Shown here one piece after another: positions 36,201-47,800 of a DNA stretch of 64,000 bases. Below the pieces are notes generated by a model. That model saw only the letters and a program-made list of their open reading frames with translations, made no database searches and was not told the DNA's origin. Each line of letters opens with the position of its first letter. The stretch's first letter is position 1. Origin of the DNA: Enoplolaimus lenunculus (lineage: Eukaryota; Nematoda; Enoplea; Enoplida; Thoracostomopsidae); the NCBI GenBank assembly GCA_030248215.1, contig JASANG010000300.1, forward strand, positions 137,501 to 201,500, given 5' to 3'. The position numbers and the translations under genes were made by a program.

Positions 36201-36955
36201 CGGATATCGGGCTTTTGCAAAAGTCGGACATCCGGTTGCACTTTTGTCACTACTGCAAAGTATGCCTAAGTTGTTTTGCTATTTACGTTTTCAGGAAAAA
36301 TGATCGATTGTATTATTGCGCATATGGACGCAGTGACATGTTTGTCAGTAGATCCGAACGGGCTTTACCTCATGTCAGGAAGTGAGTATTTGTTTTTACG
36401 AAAAATGTTTCAAATGAGGAACTTATAAAGTTTGTAAATTTTCCTTAAATTTAAGTAGACAGAATTCCAACCGAGAAAAGCAAAAAATTAAGCCTAGCCT
36501 TTATTATTTACTTTATACTGTGTAAACTGTTTGCATTATTTGCACACCAACAACCCACAAACATTACCTGCAACGATGCCGAAATATCGTATCATGGGCG
36601 CTTCAGCTTCGTTAATATTTAGAATATCTACCGGTATAGTCACAAAAAACGCAGGTAACATTAAGGTTGATGAGTACATGTCGAGTTAGCGAATAATGTC
36701 AGTAATGTGATCGGGTTGCAGAGACACAACTTAAACCGTACTCTGACCTAGCCACTATCTCTACACAATCGTCCGTATGTTTCAGGTCACGACAGCTCAA
36801 TCCGTTTGTGGAATTTAGAAAACAAGACGTGTATGCAAGAGATCACAGCGCATCGTAAAAAATACGATGAATCAATATTTTCGGTTGCGTTTCACGCGTC
36901 TCGTCCCTTGATTGCATCCGCTGGTGCTGATTCTGTCGTTAAAGTGTTCTCTTAA
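24281..36955 (+). CDS. STRN: striatin, STRIPAK scaffold and PP2A regulatory B''' subunit; 20 exons, complete
   Basis: Exons: 24281-24374, 25994-26115, 26393-26496, 26941-27005, 27580-27670, 27930-28130, 28255-28308, 28557-28629, 28807-28879, 29951-30064, 30316-30432, 30697-30815, 31774-31832, 32334-32675, 33239-33360, 33913-34089, 34959-35096, 35816-35926, 36295-36381, 36786-36955. They total 2,433 nt, or 810 residues. The caveolin-binding and coiled-coil region (about 40-110) includes YSIPGVLHFIQHEWARF and LENLKNDLIRRIKMLEYAL. The calmodulin-binding zone includes WRKGRQLLRQYLQEIGYTD (about 148-167). A conserved EALRQFDFL lies near 280. WD40 repeats fill about 429-810, including SEDGTLKLWNL, GADGTVRLWSP and SHDSSIRLWNL. 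Two ATGs lie four codons apart (24281, 24293); the first is used here. The family brings PP2A and GCK kinases together. Striatin, SG2NA and zinedin cannot be told apart in an invertebrate. Confidence 0.95.
24455..25301 (+). mobile_element. GCCGAT-rich miniature element interrupted by a younger hAT-like element, in striatin intron 1
   Basis: The left part (CATGTTTAAAGAA, CAGATAAGATACTACATTAG) and the right part (GACTTAAGCCCTAAA, CATTTCAATTACTTTTATC, ending AATCGGCACATCCCTA) belong to one family copy. It is split by the insertion at 24562-25029. The left border is approximate. Confidence 0.6.
24562..25029. mobile_element. hAT-like miniature transposon nested in another element
   Basis: The ends TAGGGAACGACCGGATCC and GGATCCGGTCTATCCCTA are inverted repeats (16 of 18). 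The flanks are CATGCAGA at 24554-24561 and CATGTAGA at 25030-25037, an 8-bp target duplication with one change. The 468-bp interior has no transposase. Both ends and the 8-bp duplication fit the hAT superfamily. Confidence 0.75.
25302..25631 (-). mobile_element. GCCGAT-rich miniature element, inverted next to its relative
   Basis: Read on the - strand it starts TAGGAATGTGCCGATACC and follows the same interior as the copies at 18955 and 24455. It abuts the copy ending at 25301 in opposite orientation, giving a large inverted pair in striatin intron 1. Confidence 0.6.
27930..28130 (+). CDS. STRN: striatin exon with conserved LQEIGYTDTILDVR and a Gly/Ala/Ser-rich insert
   Basis: The exon starts in the conserved YLQEIGYTDTILDVRSFRV block and then runs into about 40 residues dominated by Gly, Ala, Ser and Pro (for example GPGGAGLSGAADGSSPA). 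In vertebrate striatins this linker is acidic and not Gly-rich. Confidence 0.85.
29194..29412 (+). mobile_element. truncated GCCGAT-rich miniature element in a striatin intron
   Basis: It starts TAGAAATGTGCCGATACC and matches the left half of the family (GATACTACATTACATC, AAAGACTTAAACCC, GGTTCATTTCAATAAATTTT). The right half is missing. Confidence 0.55.
32334..32675 (+). CDS. STRN: striatin exon: first WD repeat plus long Gly/Ala/Ser linker
   Basis: It begins HYDSVRCVAFHPVEAVLISA and SEDGTLKLWNLTKPP, the first propeller blade. About 60 residues rich in Gly, Ser, Ala and Thr follow before LNDIEAVYTFRGH resumes the conserved sequence. The joins to 31832 and 33239 are both in frame, so the linker is part of the exon and not a retained intron. 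Confidence 0.9.
32776..32895. repeat. 29/31-bp minisatellite, four units
   Basis: Four tandem copies of TACCGGAGCTGGAGCGGG plus CTATCTTAGTACA or ATCTTAGTACA (31, 29, 29, 31 bp). They lie in a striatin intron, probably inside a CAGGGT-type miniature element that starts near 32729. Confidence 0.85.
34205..34575. mobile_element. hAT-like miniature transposon, CAGGGTGC family, in a striatin intron
   Basis: It starts CAGGGTGCAAAGCGG and ends TTTCGATTGCACCCTG as inverted repeats. The flanks are CGCTATTC (34197-34204) and CGGTGTTC (34576-34583), 6 of 8 alike as a worn 8-bp target duplication. The 371-bp interior is non-coding. Confidence 0.65.
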
Positions 36956-37384
36956 AGGACTGAAAAGATTTCGTGTACAAAGCAGAACGTGCTTTCGCCA
37001 ATAAAGAAAGTGAGATAGCCTTGCACCAACTACTAAAAATCTGTTGCGGTTTTCGTCAAATGTGTATAATAGCAGTTAACCCGGGTGATCATAACGATCA
37101 TTGTGTCAAGACGTGCTGGCCCAAATTGTAAGTGTAGGGTGCGACCGGAATAGAACACTAAATTAAATTATAATTGCACTTCGTTTCAATCAAAAGTCGA
37201 ATTTAATTACTTTAGATTATTATTGCTTGCTATAATTTATCATTTGGTTCCTACAATGGTTTTGGTTAACCCCCTCTCACATTGAGTTGCCTATGGTAAC
37301 TCAGCGCAGTGTATATACGTTAAATAATATATATCGCACCGTGTTTAACAATTGCAACACGTATACATAGTACTAAATCACCAC

Positions 37385-37490
37385 AAGACGTGAGAGCCAC
37401 CTCGGGATCGAGCGTCAAGCTCCTATAGCTGAGTGGTGATGGTATACGCCTCCCACTCAAGTCACTGGAGTTCGAATCCTAGCATAAAAG
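37385..37490 (+). mobile_element. tRNA-derived SINE-like copy 2
   Basis: It has an A-box-like TAGCTGAGTGGTGATGG at 37426-37442 and a B-box GAGTTCGAATCCT at 37468-37480. It aligns with 6470-6565. The T-arm pairs poorly and the acceptor stem does not close, so I call it a SINE head and not a tRNA gene. Confidence 0.55.
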
Positions 37491-37746
37491 TATGTCTCAG
37501 GGGAAATAGAAAATATTCATGTGAGAAAGGGTTAATATTGGCTAAGCTTTCTGAGCAATTCTTTTGTCCGTTTCAAACAAAACTCACTGCGGCGATATTT
37601 TAATGTAAATTTGGTAATAAATTTGGTTCGCGCCTTATATCTTCTCAAACAGCGCAACATTGCACATAGAAAACTGAATGTTGAATGAAGTTTTTGTTAC
37701 GGACACCTCATTGGCTCGGTCCGCGCTGAGTTGATGTAAAGTCGTG

Positions 37747-37904
37747 TTAGGGTGGTGCTATACTTGTCATATGACTATGACAGCGCCTCAAGTTAAAAAT
37801 TCTTGTTTAACAAATGTTATGCGGTGCCGTGCATCAATTAATTTGCGTTGCAGTACGACGCCCGACCGGCATTAAAATAGTCAAAAAGCATAGCGCCATT
37901 CTTA
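37747..37904. mobile_element. TAGGGTGGCGCTATACTTTT-family miniature element
   Basis: It starts TTAGGGTGGTGCTATACTTG and ends AAGCATAGCGCCATTCTTA, which are inverted to each other with a few changes. It has no coding capacity. Confidence 0.55.
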
Positions 37905-38145
37905 TACTTCTTTGCGAAAATATACAGCTATATAGAATGTCGGTGCCGGATGTTTATTTTAGCTGCCGGAGCCGGATATCTGGTCGCACTATGTGTCCAA
38001 GATAGTTGAATGTATAAGAAAATTCATGAATGAAAGTGAACTTTATTATGCAGCATATTATTACCGATGACTCAGTAAAATGTTCTGTATAACGCATTAG
38101 TGAATATTATAGATGGTATTCTTGAAAATAACATTTATTCTACTT

Positions 38146-38253
38146 TTAGGGTGGCGCTAAACCTTTTAATAATTTTAGCATCATCCGACGTTTTCCGTTA
38201 AGATGACGCACGGAGGCGGACACCGCCGCATGACAAGTATAGCGCCACCCTTA
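38146..38253. mobile_element. short TAGGGTGGCGCTA-family miniature element
   Basis: AGGGTGGCGCTA at 38148-38159 and TAGCGCCACCCT at 38240-38251 are perfect 12-bp inverted repeats. The interior ends in GACAAG, as in its relative at 37747. Confidence 0.6.
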
Positions 38254-40152
38254 GCGACGTGTTGTCTTTTAAACATATATATGTATGTTGCGAATCGTTT
38301 CCTGCATATAAGCTAATATAAATTATTATTGAGACATAATATACGTGCTTTTAAGCCAAAATGCAACGGCGGACCCAGAAATTGTCAGAGAGGCCGCGCG
38401 TTTATAATAGTGAAAATAGTTCGCGAGTGACAAACCAAACGCAATTTTAGCACTATTAAGGCCTTCATAATAAGCTGTATTTGATGCATTTGGTTTTGAA
38501 TTAATAAAAAACTGTAAATATTTTCAAGTTATTGAAACAAAATATTATGTCAGGTTCGTTTTAAAAAAAATTTCCGGGTCCGCTTATGTAGGTTTGAACT
38601 CGACATGTATATGCTGTAAGCTTAAATGCATTTTTGTATAAATACATGTTTGAGATTTATTATAATGTCAGTAAGATGTATGTTGAGATTGAAGATATAT
38701 AAAAATTTGAAATACTGACAGGCTGTTATTAATACCTCGCACTTGTGAAAGAATGAAGTAAACGTTATAGGTTTGTCTACATAATGCATAATTCAAGGGT
38801 TCGTATATGACGATTTGTTTCAAATAAGAATTGCCGTGAAACAAATGCCTATACAGTTTTGCTCTTAAGAACTAAAAAACAGTTGAAACGTTGGAGTCTT
38901 GAATTAATTTATTCAAGACAAATCTTTTTATTGTTGGAGATTAGAAAATAGTAATTGCGGTGGTAACTTGTCATAATACATCATATTGCTATTATTAATT
39001 ATTGTCTGCGTCATTTTGCTTATTGCGCCAAGCTGCGAGATAATTCTTTTCTAGCCGATATAGTGATGTAATGGCGTTTGTTATTATATAATATGCAGAT
39101 TTATTCATAAGTATACATATATTTCTGTTTTGGTGGTGACCAAAAGTTAACCGAGATCGAGACCTTTCATGACCGGTCTCAGCCCATCCCTGGTTCGGAT
39201 TAAGGCTATTATTTTTGCTTGGGCTTAGGCTTAGTCATGGACCCATTTTTACGCTAAAGTTTAAGCTTCACGTGCAAAGACTTACATGATATGTGTGACT
39301 AGACAAAATATGTGAAAGAAAGTCAATCAGTTCGATGGTAGTTGGCATAAATACGAATGACGGTATAATTTTTTGAAGTTTTCCAAAATAATATCCGGTA
39401 AGTTAAAATATCGGGAGCCGGAACCGGATATCCCGTCGCATCATGGATACTACATGTGAAAAGGTGAAGATGGTTCGTGTTCGGGTTTGCATTGGAGTGC
39501 TAGCTAAAAATGTTAGTAAATTTTATTATCAATAGCTATATTACGCGAATCAATGTAGGACATTTTGTCAGTTTCATTGTACGATGACCGCGATTTAGAC
39601 GTTATAAAAGTGTTTCACGATATGGATAAATGTGTAGTGTTGTAGTGGAATTTTTTTGCAGATGAATTGTTTTTCATTTACCTGTATTTTGTATCGCATG
39701 GTATATGATATGTGTAATTGCAGAGAATTCATTAAATGGATATGCCGCTGGGCAGCGTAATATATTTGCTGTACGGAAGACAAATATGGTTTATCGGTGA
39801 CGGTTCAGAATTTTAGGTTTTTGGCATGTAAATCTGGCCTAAACGATCTATTGAAAGTTTCGATTGAGTAGCGTTGTTAAATGCGCCAGTTCAATATATA
39901 AGTGTATTGTTTGCGGAATTATAATGCATTTTGTGTACTCGAATAGGTTATTACTGATATTAAAGTATTGATGATTGTGGTTTCAAAATTGAGCGAGTAG
40001 CTGAAAGAATTATTCTTCAGACGGGAATTGCTGAAATCCGAAATAGGTTTTTTCCTGGATAGGCTGTGAGGTTACTTGCTTTGGCCGACAAGTTGGGTGC
40101 GCTGCTTAGCTTTGAAGTACGGGACAAGTGGAACATTCAAGCTGGCTGGCAA

Positions 40153-40462
40153 CGAAGGTTCGAATTCGGGAAAAATTTGAGGTTCGGATTCTGTTGTGGA
40201 AAAGCAGAATCCAAGAAAATTTATAAATACCTTGCTATAAAAATCAATATTTTTTATATCAAGTGAGAAATCTCAGAACTGACGTCGGGACGAAATATAT
40301 TAACGTACGAAGGTTCGAATTCGGGAAAAATTTGAGGTTCGGATTCTGTTGTGGAAAAGCAGAATCCAAGAAAATTTACAAATACCTTGCTATAAAAATC
40401 AATATTTTTTATATCAAGTGAGGAATCTCAGAACTGACGTCGGGACGAAATATATTAACGTA
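40153..40462. repeat. recent 155-bp tandem duplication
   Basis: The unit starting CGAAGGTTCGAATTCGGG at 40153 restarts at 40308, and both copies end ATATTAACGTA. The copies differ at only a few positions, so the event is recent. Confidence 0.9.
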
Positions 40463-41115
40463 TTAAAAGTTATACGGCGGGCATTGCGTTGATATTTTGA
40501 AACAAATTATAGATATATCCGAAATTTGCAACATGCAGGATTCGGTTTCGGCAAATTAGCACAGGATTAGGATTCGGTGCCACCCTGCATTCAAGAGCAC
40601 ACCTTTTTCTTTCGTGTTAAGCAATCCCTGAGAAGCAGTATGCAATTGGAAGTGAAAAATGCCGGAGCCGGAGGTCTAGTAAAAATGATGGTTAATTAAT
40701 TTTAGCTAATATTTGTAATGAGGCCGATTTTCTGCCGGAGCAGGACCTCCGATTGTACCCTGCTGAGGATATTCGTAGCCCGTCTCCGCAAGGTTGTGCA
40801 GTTTAATCAAAACATTTTGATATATTTTGAACAATCTTTCTATATAGGGGGTGCCATTTTTCCTCCCATCAGCACAATACCTATACTTCCTATTTTCTAA
40901 ACCTTGCATCTTTGTTTTACAAACAAAATCTAAGCTGGTGATTTTCCCCACCAAACCAGCCAAAATCTACCGTGTCAAACGGAAGTGCCTGTGAAGCACC
41001 CTTTCCATACATGTGTCTGTAATCTAAACGCTCTGGTTAACAGCACACCCTATGTTTACTTCATAAAGTCAAACCAAACAGCATCTAAAACAAATAACAT
41101 TTTCCACGTGCATAG

Positions 41116-41404
41116 CAGGGTACAACCTGAGGTCTGCCTCCGGCTCCGGCAGAAAATCGGTCTCCGGATCCGGTGGAATTTTTCCCGGAGGTTCCGGCAA
41201 TTTCCGTAGTGAAATTTTGCAAAATTTATCTGTTTAGCGCGTTTCGTTTTACTTTTGGCGTAAAAACCAAGCAAAATTAACTAATTAACCATCATTTTTA
41301 CAACCTAATTTCGTCTCACCACCGGCTCCGGCAAGTTTCGGTCACCTCCGGCTCCGGAAATTTTCAACCCGGCTCCGGTATTTTTCAACTCCGGTTGCAC
41401 CCTG
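41116..41404. mobile_element. hAT-like miniature transposon, CAGGGTAC family
   Basis: It starts CAGGGTACAACCTGAGG and ends CTCCGGTTGCACCCTG. The flanks GTGCATAG (41108-41115) and GTGCGCAG (41405-41412) are a worn 8-bp target duplication (6 of 8). The interior is rich in CCGGCTCCGG motifs and non-coding. Confidence 0.65.
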
Positions 41405-41803
41405 GTGCGCAGTGAACAGTTCTAATTTTATCTACGGTCTAAGGTCAAGCTGTAAAACCGTTTCCGTTCCCCATCACCGCGAACAAAACATTCAAGATGC
41501 TAAATGTTAGAAAGTTTACTGTCTTATTTGACGTTAACAGTTATTGCAACATCGCTATCCTGTAAGCAACATTACGCGTAAGGCTTAAAACATCAACCTA
41601 ATAGATTTCGATATCACAAATTATGCAAAATTGCATGCGCCCGTCCTGAATTTTTACGGCCCTCAAAGGACATTCAGCTGGCTACCGGATTAAAACCAGT
41701 TAATAGTAGCGATATTTCCAATTTGCCTAAAATTGTGAATAGGTATTCCATTCCAAAATTACACTAATCAACAATAGAATAATTTAAAATTATAATTTAA
41801 ATT

Positions 41804-44800
41804 TCAGTAAAGTCGACCTCGGCATTCTGGTTCTCGGCATCGGCAATGCATTACTTTATCTTTGACCAAACCAATCGCATATCCATAATCCCAACACAGT
41901 TCCTCACCGCGTTTAATGTCTCGGTTGGTGAAAAATGCGCAGACAGGGAATCTAAAAAACAATCGTTGCAAAAACTTACAAAGATCTATCGCCAGCGGGT
42001 TGCAGACAATGGCTGAGTTGAAGACTGGCTTCTCCACAGCGGTGGGGGGCTCCCAGCACTTTTCGAAATTTTCATTTTCCCCCCGGCGAATTTTCGGCCG
42101 CCCCCCAGCAAATTTTTTTGCTGGGGGGCCCCCAGGACTTTTCTAGATCAAAAATTTTCAATGTTAAAACGCAAAGACCCGGACTTCTTTTGAGGCGGAC
42201 ATTCGGCAAAATATGATTTTATAGCACGCTGAGTACTCATAATTTTTAATAGCGTTACAAATACCTGTAGTAACTAATACAATTCAATAATGAACTGAAA
42301 AAAGCACAATTATATAAAAATCGTTTCAGGGCATACAGCATTCGAAAGTACCTTGCAGCAACAAGTTCAACCCGCCTGAGCCTTATGATAAACTGAAGCT
42401 GTGACTAATATACAAAATATATATTAATCACAGTTTCAAGTATAGATTATCTATATTTTATATAGTTGTGCTTCTTTCAACTTCTGGTTAAGTTGTCAGT
42501 AATATTAGTTAAAATTATTGTTATTAGCGTTTGCGAGAAATTTTTGTCATGTTGAGCGACGAGTAATCTTCAGTTGAGTTGGAAACACGGTCTACAATGA
42601 AAAAAATGGTCCAAAAAGTCGGTTTGCAAAATTTTAAGCCTGCCCCCAGGACCCCCCAGATCATCTGGGAGCCCTCCAGGAAAACTGCCCCCCAGCAAAA
42701 TTCGCTGCCCCCCAGGAAACGTCCCCCGGCGGAAATTTTCAAGCTGTGGAGAAGCCAGGAAGAAACGCGACTTTAATCGGATATTTTAGTTTTAAGTCCA
42801 AAATTTGCTCAAGTTTTGCAGCGCAAACTTTTAAGCCGTGTTTTTGCAAAATGAGCTTCAAGGAGTGCCTCGCTGGCGAGATCTTCTGCCTATGATCGAT
42901 ATCATGTAGATTTGTTCAACTGCAACCAAGTCATTGTCAAGTGGTAACGGTGGACGTAAAAATCCTAAACAGCACAGTGTGCAACCGAACGTGAAATAAC
43001 CCAAACCCAGGCGTCCACAAATTGGCCGGAGCCGGAGGCGACAAATTTCGGACTCAGGTACTCAGAAGGCAGGGGACGCCCAAACTCAGTTCTACGTTTC
43101 ATACATTATAATAAATATGTAGTAAAAAATTCGGCGCGAAACGCGGAAATTTTTTCAAAATCTCCCTTTCAAAGATTTTCGTAAGTATCATTTGAGGAAT
43201 GAGTTTTAAATCCTCGTAAAAATAGGAAAAGTTTCACTACTGAGTGAAATTGTCAAAAAACTCCGAAATAAATTCTACTGGAACCGGAGGTCAATAGCTG
43301 TACGAATTGTGATCGTTGGTTGATTTTTGGCGATAATCTCAGCGTTTTAGACAATTGAAATAAGTAGCTTAACTGCCGGGAACCTACACACATTTCGTCA
43401 AAAATTAAATGTTGAGCAAACTACATAGCGTAGCTAAATCAAATAAGTCAACATTCAAATCAAGTAATATTATGTAACTTGTCCAGCTTCGACGAAATCT
43501 TAAAAATTGAAACAAAATTCCAATCGATGTAAAGATGCCACGGCTGCTCAGCTACGTACCTTGGATCATGGGTATCCACAAACACATTTTGAATGTAAAC
43601 ATTTGCGGCACACGAATGATTCAGATAACGTCCAACATTTCCTTCTGTTTTTGCATCCAAAATATACGGATCCGATTCGTCAAAATAGTCACGAAGATTT
43701 TTAAATCGACCCATTAAAGCTGTAATTCTGTTGGCTATCGCGGCGCCGTTTGAAGCTTAAAATGTAAATAAATATTATAATTTTAAAATTCCTACAGGCA
43801 TATTATGTGTAATCCACATAGTGTGGGCCTACAATATTTTGTCAACAGCGCCAGACACAATCTCGCCCAAGCCACATCCCTTACTAAAAGTATCACGAGC
43901 TCAAGATCTTATAGCATTTTAACACGGAGTACAAATTATTAAAGTCTCTTGCGACCTATAACATTAACAAAATGACAACAGATGTAAAAACACCTGATAC
44001 GTGAACCAAATACTGACCTTTCAATTGGGGCAGGAGTTTGTTTTGCAACCAAAATATCACACTGTGAATATTGAAACCAAATACACAAAATAACTTCGAT
44101 TCTTTGCAAAAGCTTAGCCAGGGGTTTACAATGTTATCCCCTCTCAAGATTTCTGCACTTGGATTTTTAGGCACGGTTTCAATTTGCCACACAAAAACTA
44201 TCTTGAAATTTTTTATACAACGCGAACCCCTGTCCGAAATCCTGGCCACGTTCATGATTCGTTGTAATGTTCAAAACATTGGTAATGTCAAAATTATTCA
44301 CCTACTTCAAACTGCGAGCACGCTCTAGTGCATTACAGCTTATAAGACAAAATTTCCTTTTTGTTCAAGCTGAACACGGGGTCACACACATTCCCATTTT
44401 TGAAGTTCTCAATGAGATTTTTCATAAACACAGCAAAGCGATATTATCTACCTGAGCAAACACGATCGGAAGATGTTCTTTGTTGTCGGAAATTTTCGAT
44501 GCCAGCGGCTTCATTGTCGCTTTCGTCAGAGTCACTCCTGCGACTAAAACGTTAATCCAAATGTCCATATTAAACTCAGATTTAAATACAACACTTGGCA
44601 CTAGATTTAACTGCAGTCACAGAGAAAATTTAGTACAATCGCTATTGCGAGTTACTCAAAGGGTTGCGCTCTCCCTTTTCTGTGCCGAGCACTGGCGTTA
44701 CAAATAAAAATACACTTTAGCCGCGATGCGCGTCGGCATGCACCAAACCTAGCGCAACTGTGATGTGCTATTCACAAATTTCTGCCTCCACGCCATATAA

Positions 44801-47800
44801 ACTCATGTTACATAATGCTACACAATCACTTGAAAGTGACTTATACTGCAAGGTATCCGGTGACGCGTGGTAGTCTGCTGCATGTAAAGTATTACACCTT
44901 TTAGCCATATTTCAAGATGCGTGTAGCAACTATCGCCAGTTTTGCAACTCAACCACACAAAAATAAATTGTAAACACGAGAATTTAATCGCTCAATAATA
45001 CAAATATTTATAACTGTCTGGTTATAGGCGCAACACAAATTTGAGAACACGGCTCCTTTCAGTTTTGAAATTCAAAACAAAATAAACTTAAGTATTGCAT
45101 TTACCTGAGATTATTTTGCTCTGGCTCCACGACATCGTCCTCCAAGCCTTCTTTTTCTTCTTCTGCAGATTCAATGAAATTGAGATCGGCCAAAAACTCG
45201 TCGCCAGTTTCCATTCCGATGTCTTCCGCTTGATTTTCCGTCAAAATTGGTCCTGAGTACGTACAAATGAAACTGCCCTGAAATTAAAGTTTGTATGTTC
45301 ATCAACAACAGTGACACATGAATTTCGATCAGCATAATACAGCAGACATGTGAAAAAAGTGGCATGACATATACGCAGGTTACTTTGGAAGATGCGTCGG
45401 CTCAAGAGCGTAGCCAGAATTCGGTAGTGCTAAACTCCAATTTAAGATTTTTGTCCAACAGATTTTAGTAATTTTTCATTTGGTAACACAAGAAACCCGC
45501 CTTGAAATGTTAACACAACGTGACCACGTTTACCAAACCATAGCTACTTTCATGCTGATCATCAAGTCAATTTACATTATGCAGCTATGAGCAAATTGAT
45601 TAAACGGCATTTACTACGACTAAACTCGGACTAATATTTTTAAATTTCCATTACCCAATGTTCAGTTTCATTTCCGCTCACGTAAGATCAAATCATAAAT
45701 TTCCAATCCCTACCACAAATATCCGTATACCAAAATTATCTTCAATCGACCAAACAATAAAAACTGCGCCTTCGAACTTCCACGGCATTCGGAATTTTAT
45801 GCACCATCTAAAAGGCTTGAAGATCTACCACCACCTGGTTGTAGCACAAAATAAAAGCTGAATTCACTGCACAGCAACACACTTTCTTACCTTTGGAATA
45901 TCATCAAGGGTGCGGACACCCCAGCCTTTCTCGTACGTTTTAAAAACCTGCAACAAACCAAAATAAATCACATTAACAGGCAGAGATGATCGCAACAAAA
46001 AAATAAACACATTGTAGATAATTCCAGTAAACAGTACAGTTTAAACGTAATCTTAGTAAAACGGCGAGAAGTCACTCAAATTAAAACTAAAATAAAATTC
46101 AAATCATTATTCTGATTTACAGCCCAAACTACAGTAGTTGTAAGCTACGGGTGATAGGTTTTGCTTCAGAATAAATTTATCGATTTTCAACACTGTAGGT
46201 ACCCATACCTAATAGCATAAAAAATAGCATGTTAATACTTAAGATATTACTAAACAAATCTTGCTCGGTTATAAAGCAATAAAACGAAACATAAAACATT
46301 TTAAACATCTGTAGTTGTGACCAATACAAAATTTAGGACAATTCCCTATGATTGCCGCAACAATCAGTGAATAGGCCCACGTTACTTTAAACAGTCTACC
46401 AGCATCCTTCAAGACCGATGAAAGAGTAAGGTTAACTGTTTCTGATAGTAAGCTCAATTCTGCATGGTTAGGGCTGTTTGAAATGGTAGTATACCCAACC
46501 ATCGGAAATATTTCCTAAAATTTAATGAGGATAAGCCGCTGCTTATAAAAATAAAACTTGCTTTATTTTCTAGAAAGTATACGTACTGAATATATCACAC
46601 CAGATATTATATAGTGCGTTTGCTCATGAAATTTTCTCCGGATACAACAGTGTTTACCTGCAATCTTCGTTGTAACTGATGTTGTACGACACGATTAAGA
46701 CAACGTTGCTTATTACACTTGCAATTCATATTGCACTCGTAAACTGCAGTAATTACAGTATTGAGCAAACGACGATTAGTGTAAATATATTTTCGCATAC
46801 GTGAGGCAGAAGTTGCATATTCACCTGTTGCACAATGCATTGTTAATTGTTGACACGCACATTGCGTTGGATTTCGGCAGTTGTCTGAAAAATAACAAAA
46901 TATAAACCAGAAACGAAAGTACAAGCCAATCATTAGCGGATCCAGATGGGAGGGCGCCCGCAACCAACGTCAGAATTTGTTTTGTGATATATGCTAAGGT
47001 CCCTACTTAACAAGTTCCCCCCCGCAAAATTAAAATACTGTTTTTAGTTTTTATACTAAAAAAATTTTGTGATAAAAACTTACAATTTTAACCTTGGACA
47101 ATTTTTTGGTGATAAAATGATACGGTGCCAACCTTACAATGTTTTGCGTTTAATGACATTTGCCAGCCAGCCATGATCAGAAATTTATGACTCCGCCTCT
47201 GAAACCACTTAATATACCAGGGTACAACCAGATATACGAATCCTGCCAAAAGCAAATCAGTCAGTTCCGGTATTCTACATTGCCGCAATAGTTATCGTTG
47301 AAAAGCATAACATAACTCTTTGTAGTAAGCATTAATGAATGCCAGAAATAAGCATGCCAAAAATTTAGTTAATATCAAACCCTTGTAGTAACAAAATAAA
47401 TTATAACCAAATACAAGTATTTCTAAATACCCGTGAATTTACCCATTAGATCCGACTCTGACTCCATTTTTTTCGGTACCCCGTTGGACCCTGCCATACG
47501 CCGTCAAATCAAAGGTGATCACTTAGATTTCTACGCAATTTATTCACTGCGGTAAGCATTTGCGTTGACCAACGCTTAATTTAAATTTCCGTGTCGGACA
47601 CAGTATCAACTTCCTTGATTTATCTTCAACTTAAATCCAAGTCCATTACAATATCTAACCTGTGCAATCACATCCAGAACAAAATTGTCCGTCGTTGTTC
47701 AAATTGACAGGAGGCAGTGGATACCGAGTTTTACTATATCCATTAACAGGTGGTAGATCATAATCTGAAATAACAATAACGTCTACCTAACGATCACTTT

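Larger units (their letters stand above)
36956..41803. other. intergenic region between convergent striatin and SETDB1 3' ends
   Basis: AATAAA at 37000-37005 is the likely striatin poly(A) signal. I see no conserved exon in the rest. It holds a SINE-like copy (37385-37490), two TAGGGTGG-type miniature elements (37747-37904, 38146-38253), a 155-bp tandem duplication (40153-40462), worn CAGGGT-type element ends at about 40579-40588 and 40754-40763, and a complete CAGGGT-type element (41116-41404). Confidence 0.55.

Noticed and set aside
37420-37490. Functional tRNA gene
   Set aside because: A-box and B-box are present, but the T-stem and acceptor stem do not pair and a degraded relative exists at 6470. 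A SINE is the better reading.
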